Part shown: positions 8,836-16,427 of the stretch, one piece after another
How the letters are laid out: every line of letters starts with the position of its first letter
Position numbering within the stretch: position 1 is the stretch's first letter
NCBI GenBank assembly: GCA_024688095.1
Contig: JAILEJ010000413.1
Coordinates: forward strand, 1 to 23,984
Direction of reading: 5' to 3'
Source of the DNA: Butyrivibrio sp.
GTDB taxonomy: Bacteria > Bacillota > Clostridia > Lachnospirales > Lachnospiraceae
Length of the DNA: 23,984 nt
The notes under the pieces: generated by a model
What the model was told of the DNA's origin: nothing
The model's input: only the letters and a program-made list of their open reading frames with translations
Database searches by the model: none
Made by a program: the position numbers and the translations under genes

Positions 8836-9726
8836 TTATAATTCTCCGTGAGCCTTTAAAACAGTTTCTTCAATAAGCTTTATATTTTCCTGGCTCCAGG
8901 AATATCCCTGTTTTTCCTCTTCCATGGAATTAATTTTATGATTACTGTCTACTTCTGTTATTTCAGCTACTTCGTTATTTCTATCACCATTTTTTCTAAT
9001 ATGTATAAGATACTCGATATTTCCTTCAGGTCCCTTAATCGGACTAAAATCAAGGTGCAAAATATCAAAACCCACTATATCAGCATAATCCATTATTTTA
9101 TGAATTACTTCTTCGTGTACTGATTTTTCTCTAACTACGCCCTTTTTTCCAACCTTTTCTTTTCCTGCTTCAAACTGCGGCTTAATAAGACAAACCATCT
9201 GTCCATTATCCTTAAGAAGTTTTCTTGCAGGAATAAGAATTTTGGTAAGAGAAATAAAAGATACATCACAGGATGCAAAATCAAGATCATCCTCAATATC
9301 ATCTCTTACCATATATCTGAAATTTGTCTTTTCCATACAGACAACTCTTGAATCACTTCTAAGCTTCCAATCAAGCTGTCCATGTCCGACATCAACCGAA
9401 TATACTTTAACTGCTCCATTCTGAAGCATACAATCAGTAAATCCACCGGTTGATGCACCGATATCCATACATATCAGACCTTCAAGACTAAAATCAAAGT
9501 TCTTTACAGCCTTTTCAAGCTTCAGCCCCCCTCTGCTTACATATGGTAGCTGAGCTCCCTTTACTTCAAGAGTCTTAATTTTCGTTTCATCAAATGCTGT
9601 GCCGGGTTTATCTTCCCTTTGTCCATTTACAAAAACATCTCCTGCCATAATTACTGCCTTGGCCTTTTCACGAGATGCGGCAAGTCCTCTTGAAACCAAT
9701 ATGACATCAAGTCTTTCTTTTGACAT
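8836..9726 (-). CDS. tlyA: TlyA-family rRNA methyltransferase (S4 + FtsJ-like domain)
   Basis: TlyA-type proteins are 2'-O-methyltransferases acting on 16S and 23S rRNA; older annotation calls them hemolysin A. The 296-residue product has an N-terminal S4 RNA-binding domain (about 3-60, RLDVILVSRGLAASREKAKA). The Rossmann methyltransferase domain has SAM motif DIGASTGGF at 88-96, DVGHGQLDW at 112-120, CDVSFISLTKIL and the conserved KPQFEAG (182-188). The end ENIKLIEETVLKAHGEL resembles the usual C terminus. Between them, residues about 246-278 form a polar Glu/Asn-rich insertion not usual in the family, making this protein some 25 residues longer than typical. It is 12 nt after dxs. Methyltransferase assignment is firm; the rRNA sites are not provable here. 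Confidence 0.93.
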   Translation of the reverse strand: MSKERLDVILVSRGLAASREKAKAVIMAGDVFVNGQREDKPGTAFDETKIKTLEVKGAQLPYVSRGGLKLEKAVKNFDFSLEGLICMDIGASTGGFTDCMLQNGAVKVYSVDVGHGQLDWKLRSDSRVVCMEKTNFRYMVRDDIEDDLDFASCDVSFISLTKILIPARKLLKDNGQMVCLIKPQFEAGKEKVGKKGVVREKSVHEEVIHKIMDYADIVGFDILHLDFSPIKGPEGNIEYLIHIRKNGDRNNEVAEITEVDSNHKINSMEEEKQGYSWSQENIKLIEETVLKAHGEL

Positions 9727-9738
9727 ACATATCTTCCT

Positions 9739-11598
9739 TTACATAAAACATTTATATCTTTCAATAACCTTTTGGGTTATTGATTCTGCATCAATACCAA
9801 GCATCTTTTTAAGCTGCGGAACGCTTCCATGGGTTACAAACTGATCAGGAATAGCAATAGTAAGTACCTCGCTATCAGTTTTAAGTTCATCAATATAACT
9901 TCTTACGCGTTCTCCAAATCCACCCACACACACATTTTCTTCCATCGTAACTATAAGCTTATGATTCTTTACAGCCTTCTTTAGATATTCCTCGTCTATC
10001 GGTTTTGCAAATCTTGCATTAACCAAAGTACAGTTATATCCTTTATCAATCAGAAGTTTTCTAACCTCTTCACCTGTTTCAACCATACTTCCAAGAGCAA
10101 ATAAAAGAATGTCTTTTTCTTCATAAATCACTTCAGATTTGCCCATCTCAATTTCTGCTCTATGATCTTCCAGACCTGAATATGCATGTCCTCTTGGATA
10201 TCTTATTGCAACAGGTCCGTCCACATTAACAGCAAATTTAAGCATATCTGATAGTTCCCATTTGTTTTTAGGAGCAAGTACATGCATATTAGGCATACTA
10301 AGAAGATAAGATAAATCAAATATACCCTGATGTGTTTCACCATCACTACCAACAAGTCCTGCTCTGTCTATTGCAAATACGACAGGGAGATTCTGAAGAC
10401 ACACATCCTCAAGAATCTGATCATATGCTCTTTGCAAAAAAGATGAATAAACCGCAAATATAGGTCTGCATCCGCTGATAGCAAGTCCTGCTGCAAATGT
10501 TACTGCATGCTCTTCAGCAATACCGGCATCTACAAATCTGTCCGGATATATATTTCTAAATCTCTTAAGTCCTGTCCCTTCAGCCATGGCAGCTGTTATA
10601 GCCACAACTTTCTTATTTCTCTCACCGAGCTTACACATACAGGTACTAAATACATCCTGCCAGTTAGCTGTAGTCTTGGCATTTCTTGGAATTCCATTTT
10701 CTATAAAGAAAGGTTCAGTACCATGAAATCTTGCAGGATGCTTTTCTGCAGGCTCATATCCCTTACCTTTACTTGTATGAACATGAATCATTACTGCTTT
10801 TTTGACACGCTTAGCCTCTTTAATAGCCTTTACAAGTGCCTTTGTGTCATGGCCATCAACCGGTCCAAGATAAGTAATTCCAAGATTTTCAAATACCATT
10901 CCTGGAACAAAAAACTGCTTAAAGCTATTCTTGACTTTTCTGATACCATTTACAACCTTTGGCTGTGAATCTCTTATCTGCTTATAAACATCTGCTTTTA
11001 GATTCAGATACCCTTCTGCAGTTCTTACATTATTCAGATATTTGGACATACCTCCAACACTCTCTGAAATGGACATATCATTATCATTAAGAATAATTAT
11101 AAAATTTGTTTCAAGCTTCGCAGCATTGTTTAGAGCTTCATAGGCAAGACCACCAGACAGTGATCCGTCTCCGATAACAGATACAACCGTATAATTTTCT
11201 CCTGCAATATCTCTGGCCTTTACCATACCAAGACCTGCAGAAATAGATGTAGAACTATGGCCTGTATCAAAACAGTCACAATCACTCTCACCTCGTTTTG
11301 GAAATCCACTGATTCCGCCAAACTGTCTTAATGTATCAAATTTATCTTTTCTTCCTGTCAATATTTTATGTGTATAACACTGATGTCCAACATCCCATAC
11401 TATCTTATCCTTAGGAAGATTAAGTGCTAAATGAAGCGCCATTGTCAATTCTACTGTTCCCAGATTTGATGCAAGATGTCCACCTGTTACACTTAATTTT
11501 GTGATAAGAAACTCTCTGATCTCACTAGCAAGATCCTTATATTGACTTTCAGGAATATTCTTTATATCCCCGGTTTTTTGAATTTTATCAAGCAGCAT
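9739..11598 (-). CDS. dxs: 1-deoxy-D-xylulose-5-phosphate synthase
   Basis: Dxs condenses pyruvate with glyceraldehyde 3-phosphate, using thiamine diphosphate, to make 1-deoxyxylulose 5-phosphate. This is the committed step of the MEP isoprenoid pathway and also feeds thiamine and pyridoxal synthesis. The 619-residue protein contains catalytic-site His41 (TGGHLASNLG), WDVGHQCYTHKILTGR, the ThDP motif GDGSLSGG (143-150) through LNNAA, and in the second domain DAGIAEEHAVTFAAGLA with the Glu that activates ThDP. DRAGLVGSDGETHQG and YPRGHAY follow, then a transketolase C-terminal domain. Length matches the family. AGAGG precedes the ATG by 7 nt. It lies 46 nt after ispA, pairing the first step of the pathway with a downstream prenyl synthase. 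Confidence 0.97.
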   Translation of the reverse strand: MLLDKIQKTGDIKNIPESQYKDLASEIREFLITKLSVTGGHLASNLGTVELTMALHLALNLPKDKIVWDVGHQCYTHKILTGRKDKFDTLRQFGGISGFPKRGESDCDCFDTGHSSTSISAGLGMVKARDIAGENYTVVSVIGDGSLSGGLAYEALNNAAKLETNFIIILNDNDMSISESVGGMSKYLNNVRTAEGYLNLKADVYKQIRDSQPKVVNGIRKVKNSFKQFFVPGMVFENLGITYLGPVDGHDTKALVKAIKEAKRVKKAVMIHVHTSKGKGYEPAEKHPARFHGTEPFFIENGIPRNAKTTANWQDVFSTCMCKLGERNKKVVAITAAMAEGTGLKRFRNIYPDRFVDAGIAEEHAVTFAAGLAISGCRPIFAVYSSFLQRAYDQILEDVCLQNLPVVFAIDRAGLVGSDGETHQGIFDLSYLLSMPNMHVLAPKNKWELSDMLKFAVNVDGPVAIRYPRGHAYSGLEDHRAEIEMGKSEVIYEEKDILLFALGSMVETGEEVRKLLIDKGYNCTLVNARFAKPIDEEYLKKAVKNHKLIVTMEENVCVGGFGERVRSYIDELKTDSEVLTIAIPDQFVTHGSVPQLKKMLGIDAESITQKVIERYKCFM

Positions 11599-11644
11599 TT
11601 AAAAACCTCTTTTATCTAAAATGATAAATAACAAATAAATGTAT

Positions 11645-12544
11645 TTATCTGTCCCTTGAAATAAGTGATTCAACAAGTTCACACATAAAACCGCTATTTG
11701 ATGAAACAGACTTAATTATTTCAAGTGCCTCTTCTGATAACCTTCTAACCTCTTCAGAAGAGTTATCAACGCCATGAAGACGGACATATGTTGTCTTTTC
11801 ATTTTTCTCATCCGAACCGACCGGTTTACCTAGTTTTTCTTCATCACCTATTACATCAAGAATATCATCCTGTATCTGGAATGCTATTCCAACATTGCTT
11901 CCAGTCTTCTCAAGCTTTTTTACAGTTTCGTCATCCGCTCCTGCAAGAACAGCTCCAATCATAAGACTACTTTCAATCATTGCTGCTGTTTTATGCTCAT
12001 GAATAAAAATTATTTCTTCTTCAGAAGAACTGTTTTTCCCTTCTGCAACAATATCTGCACACTGTCCGCCAACCATTCCATATATTCCGGCTTTTTGGGC
12101 AAGTATTCTAAGAGCTTTTATAACTCTATGTTCATCAACAGAAGAAACATCAAAAGATTTCATAGCTGTTTCAAATGCATAATTAAGAAGTCCATCCCCT
12201 GCAAGTGTAGCCATCCCTGCTCCATATACCTTATGAGTAGTTTTTCTGCCTCTTCTATAATCATCGTTATCCATGGCTGGTAAGTCATCATGAACGAGTG
12301 AATAATTATGTATCATTTCAATTGCTGCCATAAATGGTTCTACAACTGAAGTATCAGTACCGCCAGACATTTTAAAGCTTTCAAGCATCATAAGAGGTCT
12401 CAGTCTCTTACCACCTGCAAGCATACTGTAATTCATTGCTTCGAGTACAGTTTTCTGATACCCCTCTTCCTCTGGCAAAAACTTTTTTATTACGTTTTCA
12501 ACTTCAACAATCTTTGATTCTAATTCTGATTTAAACTCTGCCAT
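11645..12544 (-). CDS. ispA: Polyprenyl (farnesyl/geranylgeranyl) diphosphate synthase
   Basis: This class I trans-prenyltransferase joins isopentenyl diphosphate units onto allylic diphosphates to give C15-C20 precursors for undecaprenyl and quinone-type lipids. The 299-residue product shows GGKRLRPLM (44-52), the first Asp-rich motif DDLPAMDND (86-94) followed by RRGRKTTHK, and the second Asp-rich motif DDILD (226-230) followed by GDEEKLGKPVGSDEKNEKTT. All are diagnostic of the short-chain bacterial FPP-synthase group. A GAAGGA ribosome site precedes the ATG by a few nt. It follows xseB by 13 nt. Product chain length (C15 versus C20) cannot be settled from sequence alone; C15 is the usual product of this operon-encoded copy. 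Confidence 0.94.
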   Translation of the reverse strand: MAEFKSELESKIVEVENVIKKFLPEEEGYQKTVLEAMNYSMLAGGKRLRPLMMLESFKMSGGTDTSVVEPFMAAIEMIHNYSLVHDDLPAMDNDDYRRGRKTTHKVYGAGMATLAGDGLLNYAFETAMKSFDVSSVDEHRVIKALRILAQKAGIYGMVGGQCADIVAEGKNSSSEEEIIFIHEHKTAAMIESSLMIGAVLAGADDETVKKLEKTGSNVGIAFQIQDDILDVIGDEEKLGKPVGSDEKNEKTTYVRLHGVDNSSEEVRRLSEEALEIIKSVSSNSGFMCELVESLISRDR

Positions 12545-12557
12545 ATTCCTTCACCCA

Positions 12558-12779
12558 TCATTCAAATGTTTCCAGATTACCATCAGCGGTTATCTTCTGG
12601 ACCTGTTTTTCCACCTTGTCTATAGCTTCATCAGCATATTTCAGTAAATCCATTCCCTCTTTATACAACTTGAAAGAATCTTCAAGTGAAACCTCATCAT
12701 TCTGAAGACTATTAATTTTTTTCTCTATTTCTCCAAATGCCTGCTCTATAGACATCTCTTCTTTTTTATCTAAAGCCAT
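12558..12779 (-). CDS. xseB: Exodeoxyribonuclease VII small subunit
   Basis: A 73-residue small helical subunit of exonuclease VII, which digests single-stranded DNA from both ends together with XseA. The sequence has the family signature: SIEQAFGEIEKKINSLQNDE, VSLEDSFKLYKEGMDLLKY and a C-terminal amphipathic helix (ADEAIDKVEKQVQKI). Length is standard. It begins 3 nt after the xseA stop, so the two subunits should be translationally coupled, as expected for partners needed in a fixed multi-copy ratio. Confidence 0.94.
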   Translation of the reverse strand: MALDKKEEMSIEQAFGEIEKKINSLQNDEVSLEDSFKLYKEGMDLLKYADEAIDKVEKQVQKITADGNLETFE

Positions 12780-12782
12780 TAT

Positions 12783-14015
12783 TTATTCCTCTGTATTTTC
12801 TCTGTCCTCTATGCTGGTGACACTTGCTTTGAAGCTTCCATCACTAACATATACATTAATCATATCTCCAGGATTAACATCAGCTATCTTTTTGATATTT
12901 TTCCCTTCTTCATTAGAAACATATGAAAAACCGGAATTTAGCTTTTCAAGTGGTGATAACCTTTTCATACGTTCAATGTCAATTTCAAGCCTGTGCCGGT
13001 TTGCCGTAAGCTTATTATTCATAGCTCCCGTAAGCATATCCAGATAAGATAATGACTTCATTCTCTTATCCCTTATTCTTCCCTCCGGGCTAAGCAGCTT
13101 TAGCTGTTTTGCATAAGCATCAGCCTTCTCACTGAACCTGTCAGTCTGCCTGTTTATAAGTCTAAGCAGCGTATTCTTATAATCACTAATATCCTCAGCA
13201 AGTCTTCTATATTCATATACAGCCAGTTCTGCTGCCGCAGAAGGAGTAGGTGCTCTCATATCCGAAACATAATCTGAAATTGTTGTATCAGTTTCATGTC
13301 CTACAGCGGAAATTATTGGAATTGGACTATCAAAAATAGCCTCAGCAACTATTTCTTCGTTAAATGCCCATAAATCTTCTATTGAACCTCCACCTCGTCC
13401 AACAATGATCACATCTACAGCCATATCAGACAAAGACTTAATGCCTCTGACTATACTTTCAGCGGCCTGATCACCTTGCACAATGGCAGGGTAAAGAATT
13501 ATTTGTACATAAGGATTACGCCGCGTGCTGATATTGATAATATCTCTGACCGCTGCTCCTGTCGGAGCTGTAACAACTCCAAGTGTTTTTATATATTTGG
13601 GAATAGCTCGCTTATATTCCTGAGCAAACATCCCCTGTTCTTCGAGCTTATGTTTTAGCTGCTCAAATTTCTCATATAGCTGTCCTGCACCATCAAGTTC
13701 AACTCTTCTTGCATACATCTGATATTTGCCATCTCGCTCGTAAACATCAATTGTCCCACTTATATTAACCTGCTGACCTTCAACCATCTTAAAAGTCATT
13801 TTAGCTGCATCGCTTCTGAACATAACGCATGAAATAGCAGCTCCCTTATCCTTGAGAGTAAAATATATGTGTCCTGAAGAATGATACTTAATATTGCTCA
13901 GTTCTCCCTTAACTGTAAGTGACTTAAGAAGGAAGTCCTGAGCAAACATGTTTTTTATATATGCATTTACCTGAGCAACTGTATATACATTACGCAAATT
14001 TAGCCAATACTCCAT
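12783..14015 (-). CDS. xseA: Exodeoxyribonuclease VII large subunit
   Basis: Catalytic subunit of exonuclease VII, a bidirectional single-strand DNA exonuclease used in mismatch repair and recombination. The 410-residue product has an N-terminal OB-fold (VYTVAQVNAYIKNMF through GTIDVYERDGKYQMYARR). The catalytic core has GVVTAPTGAAVRDII (146-160), GRGGGSIEDLWAFNEE (206-221), SAVGHETDTTISD (236-248) and DMRAPTPSAAAELA (252-265). A long coiled-coil segment follows (about 265-350), then a C-terminal small domain. The ATG at 14015 lies inside the 3' end of nusB (26-nt overlap) and has no clear ribosome site. A TTG at 13997 (Leu7) would give a product beginning just before the conserved NVYTVAQVN, with a GGAG 12 nt upstream, so the true start may be six residues later. 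Confidence 0.95.
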   Translation of the reverse strand: MEYWLNLRNVYTVAQVNAYIKNMFAQDFLLKSLTVKGELSNIKYHSSGHIYFTLKDKGAAISCVMFRSDAAKMTFKMVEGQQVNISGTIDVYERDGKYQMYARRVELDGAGQLYEKFEQLKHKLEEQGMFAQEYKRAIPKYIKTLGVVTAPTGAAVRDIINISTRRNPYVQIILYPAIVQGDQAAESIVRGIKSLSDMAVDVIIVGRGGGSIEDLWAFNEEIVAEAIFDSPIPIISAVGHETDTTISDYVSDMRAPTPSAAAELAVYEYRRLAEDISDYKNTLLRLINRQTDRFSEKADAYAKQLKLLSPEGRIRDKRMKSLSYLDMLTGAMNNKLTANRHRLEIDIERMKRLSPLEKLNSGFSYVSNEEGKNIKKIADVNPGDMINVYVSDGSFKASVTSIEDRENTEE

Positions 14016-14388
14016 TTACAAATGATGCCGAACCATCCTGACCGAATTTCTTTGCAAGCTCTACAGCCTCATTAATAGCAACTCCTGTAGGAACGGTTTC
14101 ATCAAATTTAATCTCATATATTGCAAGACGCAGTATGGCAAGTTCTACCTTTGCAATTCTTCCGGTATCCCAGCCAACTGTCTGTTCATTTATCATTGCA
14201 TCTATTTCAGGAAGCTTTTCTGCAACCTTTTCATATTTATCTCTGACATAATCAGCGTCCTTTGTCTTACCAAGTTCCTCACTTGCTGTAACAAAAAGTT
14301 CTTCCTGTTCTGCCATTTCTTCCATAGAATTGAATTCAACTCTAAATAACAGTTTAAATACCTGTTCTCTTAATTCTGACCTGTTCAT
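13990..14388 (-). CDS. nusB: Transcription antitermination factor NusB
   Basis: NusB binds boxA RNA with NusE (ribosomal protein S10) and supports processive transcription of rRNA operons. The 132-residue all-helical protein shows the family features: an Arg-rich start (MNRSELREQVFKLLFRVEF), then WDTGRIAKVELAILRLAIYEIKFDETVPTGVAINEAVELAKKFG and a terminal SASFVNGVLAKFA. The segments LRLAIYEI and VAINEAVELAK(K/R)(F/Y) are diagnostic. The start has AGAGG 11 nt upstream. It is 6 nt after yqhY, and its 3' end overlaps the annotated start of xseA, implying translational coupling. Confidence 0.96.
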   Translation of the reverse strand: MNRSELREQVFKLLFRVEFNSMEEMAEQEELFVTASEELGKTKDADYVRDKYEKVAEKLPEIDAMINEQTVGWDTGRIAKVELAILRLAIYEIKFDETVPTGVAINEAVELAKKFGQDGSASFVNGVLAKFA

Positions 14389-14394
14389 AAATAA

Positions 14395-14745
14395 TTACGC
14401 CTCTATCGCTTTAATTCCTGCTATTCTGATATTGACGTCAGTTACTGATAACCCGGTCATATTTTCAATAGCATTTTGTACTCGGTTCTGTGCCTTTTTA
14501 CATGTAGCTGGAATATTATATCCATAATCCATGATAAGAGAAAGATCAACTTTAACCTTACCATCAGTGACCTGAACTTTAGAACCTTTTCCTATATTTC
14601 TTCTACTTACCTTCTCAATCTTATCAGGTGTATAGTTACCTGCAAGAGCTGAAACGCCATCAATTTCAGTTGCCGCAAGAGCTGCTATTCTGGCAACTAC
14701 ATCATCTGCAATCTTAATTGAACTAATTTCATTTAAATTTTCCAT
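14395..14745 (-). CDS. yqhY: Asp23/Gls24 family protein (YqhY-like)
   Basis: A 116-residue protein of the Asp23/DUF322 family. The pattern ISSIKIADDVVARIAALAAT, DGVSALAG, KGSKVQVTDGKVKVDLSLIM, DYGYNIPATCKKAQNRVQNA and IENMTGLSVTDVNIRIAGI is characteristic. YqhY in B. subtilis is encoded beside accC and nusB and has been linked to control of acetyl-CoA carboxylase; the position next to nusB here supports orthology, although no acc genes are visible upstream. It is the first gene of the twelve-gene run. It has an excellent ribosome site (GGAGG, 7 nt before the ATG) and about 180 bp of AT-rich DNA upstream containing the presumed promoter. Function in this organism is inferred only. Confidence 0.9.
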   Translation of the reverse strand: MENLNEISSIKIADDVVARIAALAATEIDGVSALAGNYTPDKIEKVSRRNIGKGSKVQVTDGKVKVDLSLIMDYGYNIPATCKKAQNRVQNAIENMTGLSVTDVNIRIAGIKAIEA

Positions 14746-14783
14746 AAGTGACCTCCTGTATGGATAACTTTATATAAGATCAC

Positions 14784-14831
14784 TTTTTGCCACTATAATA
14801 AGCCCATGTAAATAACAGTATCCGGCAAAAA
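14784..14831. repeat. 8-bp-arm inverted repeat in the yqhY leader region
   Basis: TTTTTGCC at 14784-14791 and GGCAAAAA at 14824-14831 form perfect 8-bp arms around a 32-nt loop. The loop holds a TATAGT/TATTAT -10-like sequence on the minus strand (14792-14800), but no good -35 box stands at the right distance. It could be an operator or leader-RNA hairpin for the long operon; its role is unknown. Confidence 0.4.
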
Positions 14832-14852
14832 ATGATATATGAACACAATAAC

Positions 14853-14879
14853 ATTATAATTATACAATATTTTATACAA
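14853..14879 (-). promoter_or_regulatory. Possible promoter of the yqhY-to-pcrA operon
   Basis: Two abutting perfect -10 hexamers TATAAT occur on the minus strand at 14853-14858 and 14859-14864. A TTGTAT that could serve as -35 lies at 14874-14879, with a 15-nt spacer to the distal -10, shorter than ideal. The region is so AT-rich that chance matches are likely. Read-through from the upstream lipoprotein gene is also possible, as no terminator is visible between them. Confidence 0.3.
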
Positions 14880-14927
14880 TTTGCATATTATTTTTAAATG
14901 CTTACTAGTTTTATATAAAGAGCTCTA

Positions 14928-16415
14928 TCACAACCAGATAATAATAAGATTCTGGCTGTCAATAGTTGTGTAAGACACTGATTCGCCCGTTCCTCTTAAG
15001 TAATTAAAGACTTGTTTGTCTGTAAAAAGCATATATGACAAATTAGTATACACATCAGATGAACTGCACTTAATTGTTACATTATCGCTTCCATTTTCAT
15101 AACATTTATCAAATAGTTCTGCAACTTTATTCATATCAGAGCTTGTAAAATACAGCCCCTCTCTAACATAATAATTAGCATCCATACTGTTACACTCAGG
15201 AAGTGGCAATGTATCATTAAACACATGTGTCTTTGAAATATCTTCAGTAGTGCAGCACAAATATGAATAATTTGTAATCTTAAGATCAGCATTCTCACCA
15301 GATTTATCCTGGAATGAAGCATCTCCCCAGGTTGAATCCAGATAATAATACTGTCCATCCACCTTTACAAAATTCCATGCATGATTTCCAACACTTCCAC
15401 CAGCATTTGCTTTACCATCTACAAAAACGCACTCTATTCCAAGATCATTTAACAGATACTGCGTTGCCTTGGCATATCCGTTACATACAGATTTACCATA
15501 CATAAAAACAGAGCAAATATTCTGATTATCAGTAGCTCCAATAGAATATTCTGTATTATTTACTATATAATCATAAATATACTTAACCTTGGTATATTCA
15601 TCAGCATCAGAAGGGATTCCTGCAAAGCAGGTTTCTTCATATTCATCTATAAGAGCGTATCTTTTATTTACTTCTTCCATGTCGTAGGTAAATGTCGGAG
15701 AAATTCTAAGTTCCTGAAGTGTTCCATTTACTGATATTTTATTTACTGAATATCCACTTGTGTAAAAAATCTCAGGATGATCTATTAATACATATTTAAA
15801 AACATAATCCAAATCATCTTCCCTTAGTGTAGAAACATAAACCTTTTGATAAAAACAGGTAAGTGCAAGATATACCTGAGCATAGATAATCTGTCCTTCT
15901 TCTGTCAAATGCTCATATGCATACAATCCATCCATTTGCTGTCTTACAAGTTCTATATCAGTATCTGCAACATTTATATTTGTATCGGAACCATTTGTGA
16001 CAAAAGTAGTCTGTTCCTCCTCCGTAGAAACTTCAGAAGAATTTTCATAAAACGGCTGACTGTCACCTGTCAAAGCTTCATCAGAAACAGACGCTTCGGT
16101 AGCTGAATAATCACTTTCTGCTATATCCGGTTCCAAATCATCAGACACCCATCCGGTTCCACTATCTTCTGTGGCAGCATCTGATAATACTTCATCAGTT
16201 ATTTCAGTACTTCCCATTTCTGCTTCTTCTCTGATTTTCTCAATTCTGTCATCAAAAGCCTGATCCATAGAGCTTTCTGAATCTGAAACATTTGAACTGT
16301 CTCCACCTGTACCGGCTATATCATTTATCAAAGAACATCCACACAAAGATACACATAATATAAGTGTTAGAGTGATAACTTCGAAGAATCTATTTTTTCT
16401 CATATTTTTCCCCAT
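14928..16415 (-). CDS. Lipoprotein with transglutaminase-like cysteine protease domain
   Basis: A 495-residue secreted lipoprotein. The N terminus has a basic region, a hydrophobic stretch (VITLTLILCVSLCGC) and a lipobox-like LCGC with Cys27 as likely lipidation site. Residues 35-150 are Ser/Asp/Glu/Thr-rich low complexity, a flexible surface spacer. A helical region follows, then a transglutaminase-like core with the Cys-His-Asp triad: Cys311 (GKSVCNGYAKATQYLL), His345 (VGNHAWNFVKVDG) and Asp360 (YYYLDSTWGD). Bacterial members of this family act as peptidases or peptidoglycan/peptide-modifying enzymes; the substrate here is unknown. It begins 12 nt after prfC, so they are probably co-transcribed. 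Met1 has no ribosome site, whereas Met5 (16403) has GGGGA 5 nt upstream and gives a tidier signal peptide starting MRKNRFF; the real start may be 16403. Family is confident, function open. Confidence 0.88.
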   Translation of the reverse strand: MGKNMRKNRFFEVITLTLILCVSLCGCSLINDIAGTGGDSSNVSDSESSMDQAFDDRIEKIREEAEMGSTEITDEVLSDAATEDSGTGWVSDDLEPDIAESDYSATEASVSDEALTGDSQPFYENSSEVSTEEEQTTFVTNGSDTNINVADTDIELVRQQMDGLYAYEHLTEEGQIIYAQVYLALTCFYQKVYVSTLREDDLDYVFKYVLIDHPEIFYTSGYSVNKISVNGTLQELRISPTFTYDMEEVNKRYALIDEYEETCFAGIPSDADEYTKVKYIYDYIVNNTEYSIGATDNQNICSVFMYGKSVCNGYAKATQYLLNDLGIECVFVDGKANAGGSVGNHAWNFVKVDGQYYYLDSTWGDASFQDKSGENADLKITNYSYLCCTTEDISKTHVFNDTLPLPECNSMDANYYVREGLYFTSSDMNKVAELFDKCYENGSDNVTIKCSSSDVYTNLSYMLFTDKQVFNYLRGTGESVSYTTIDSQNLIIIWL

Positions 16416-16427
16416 TAAAAAGAATAA

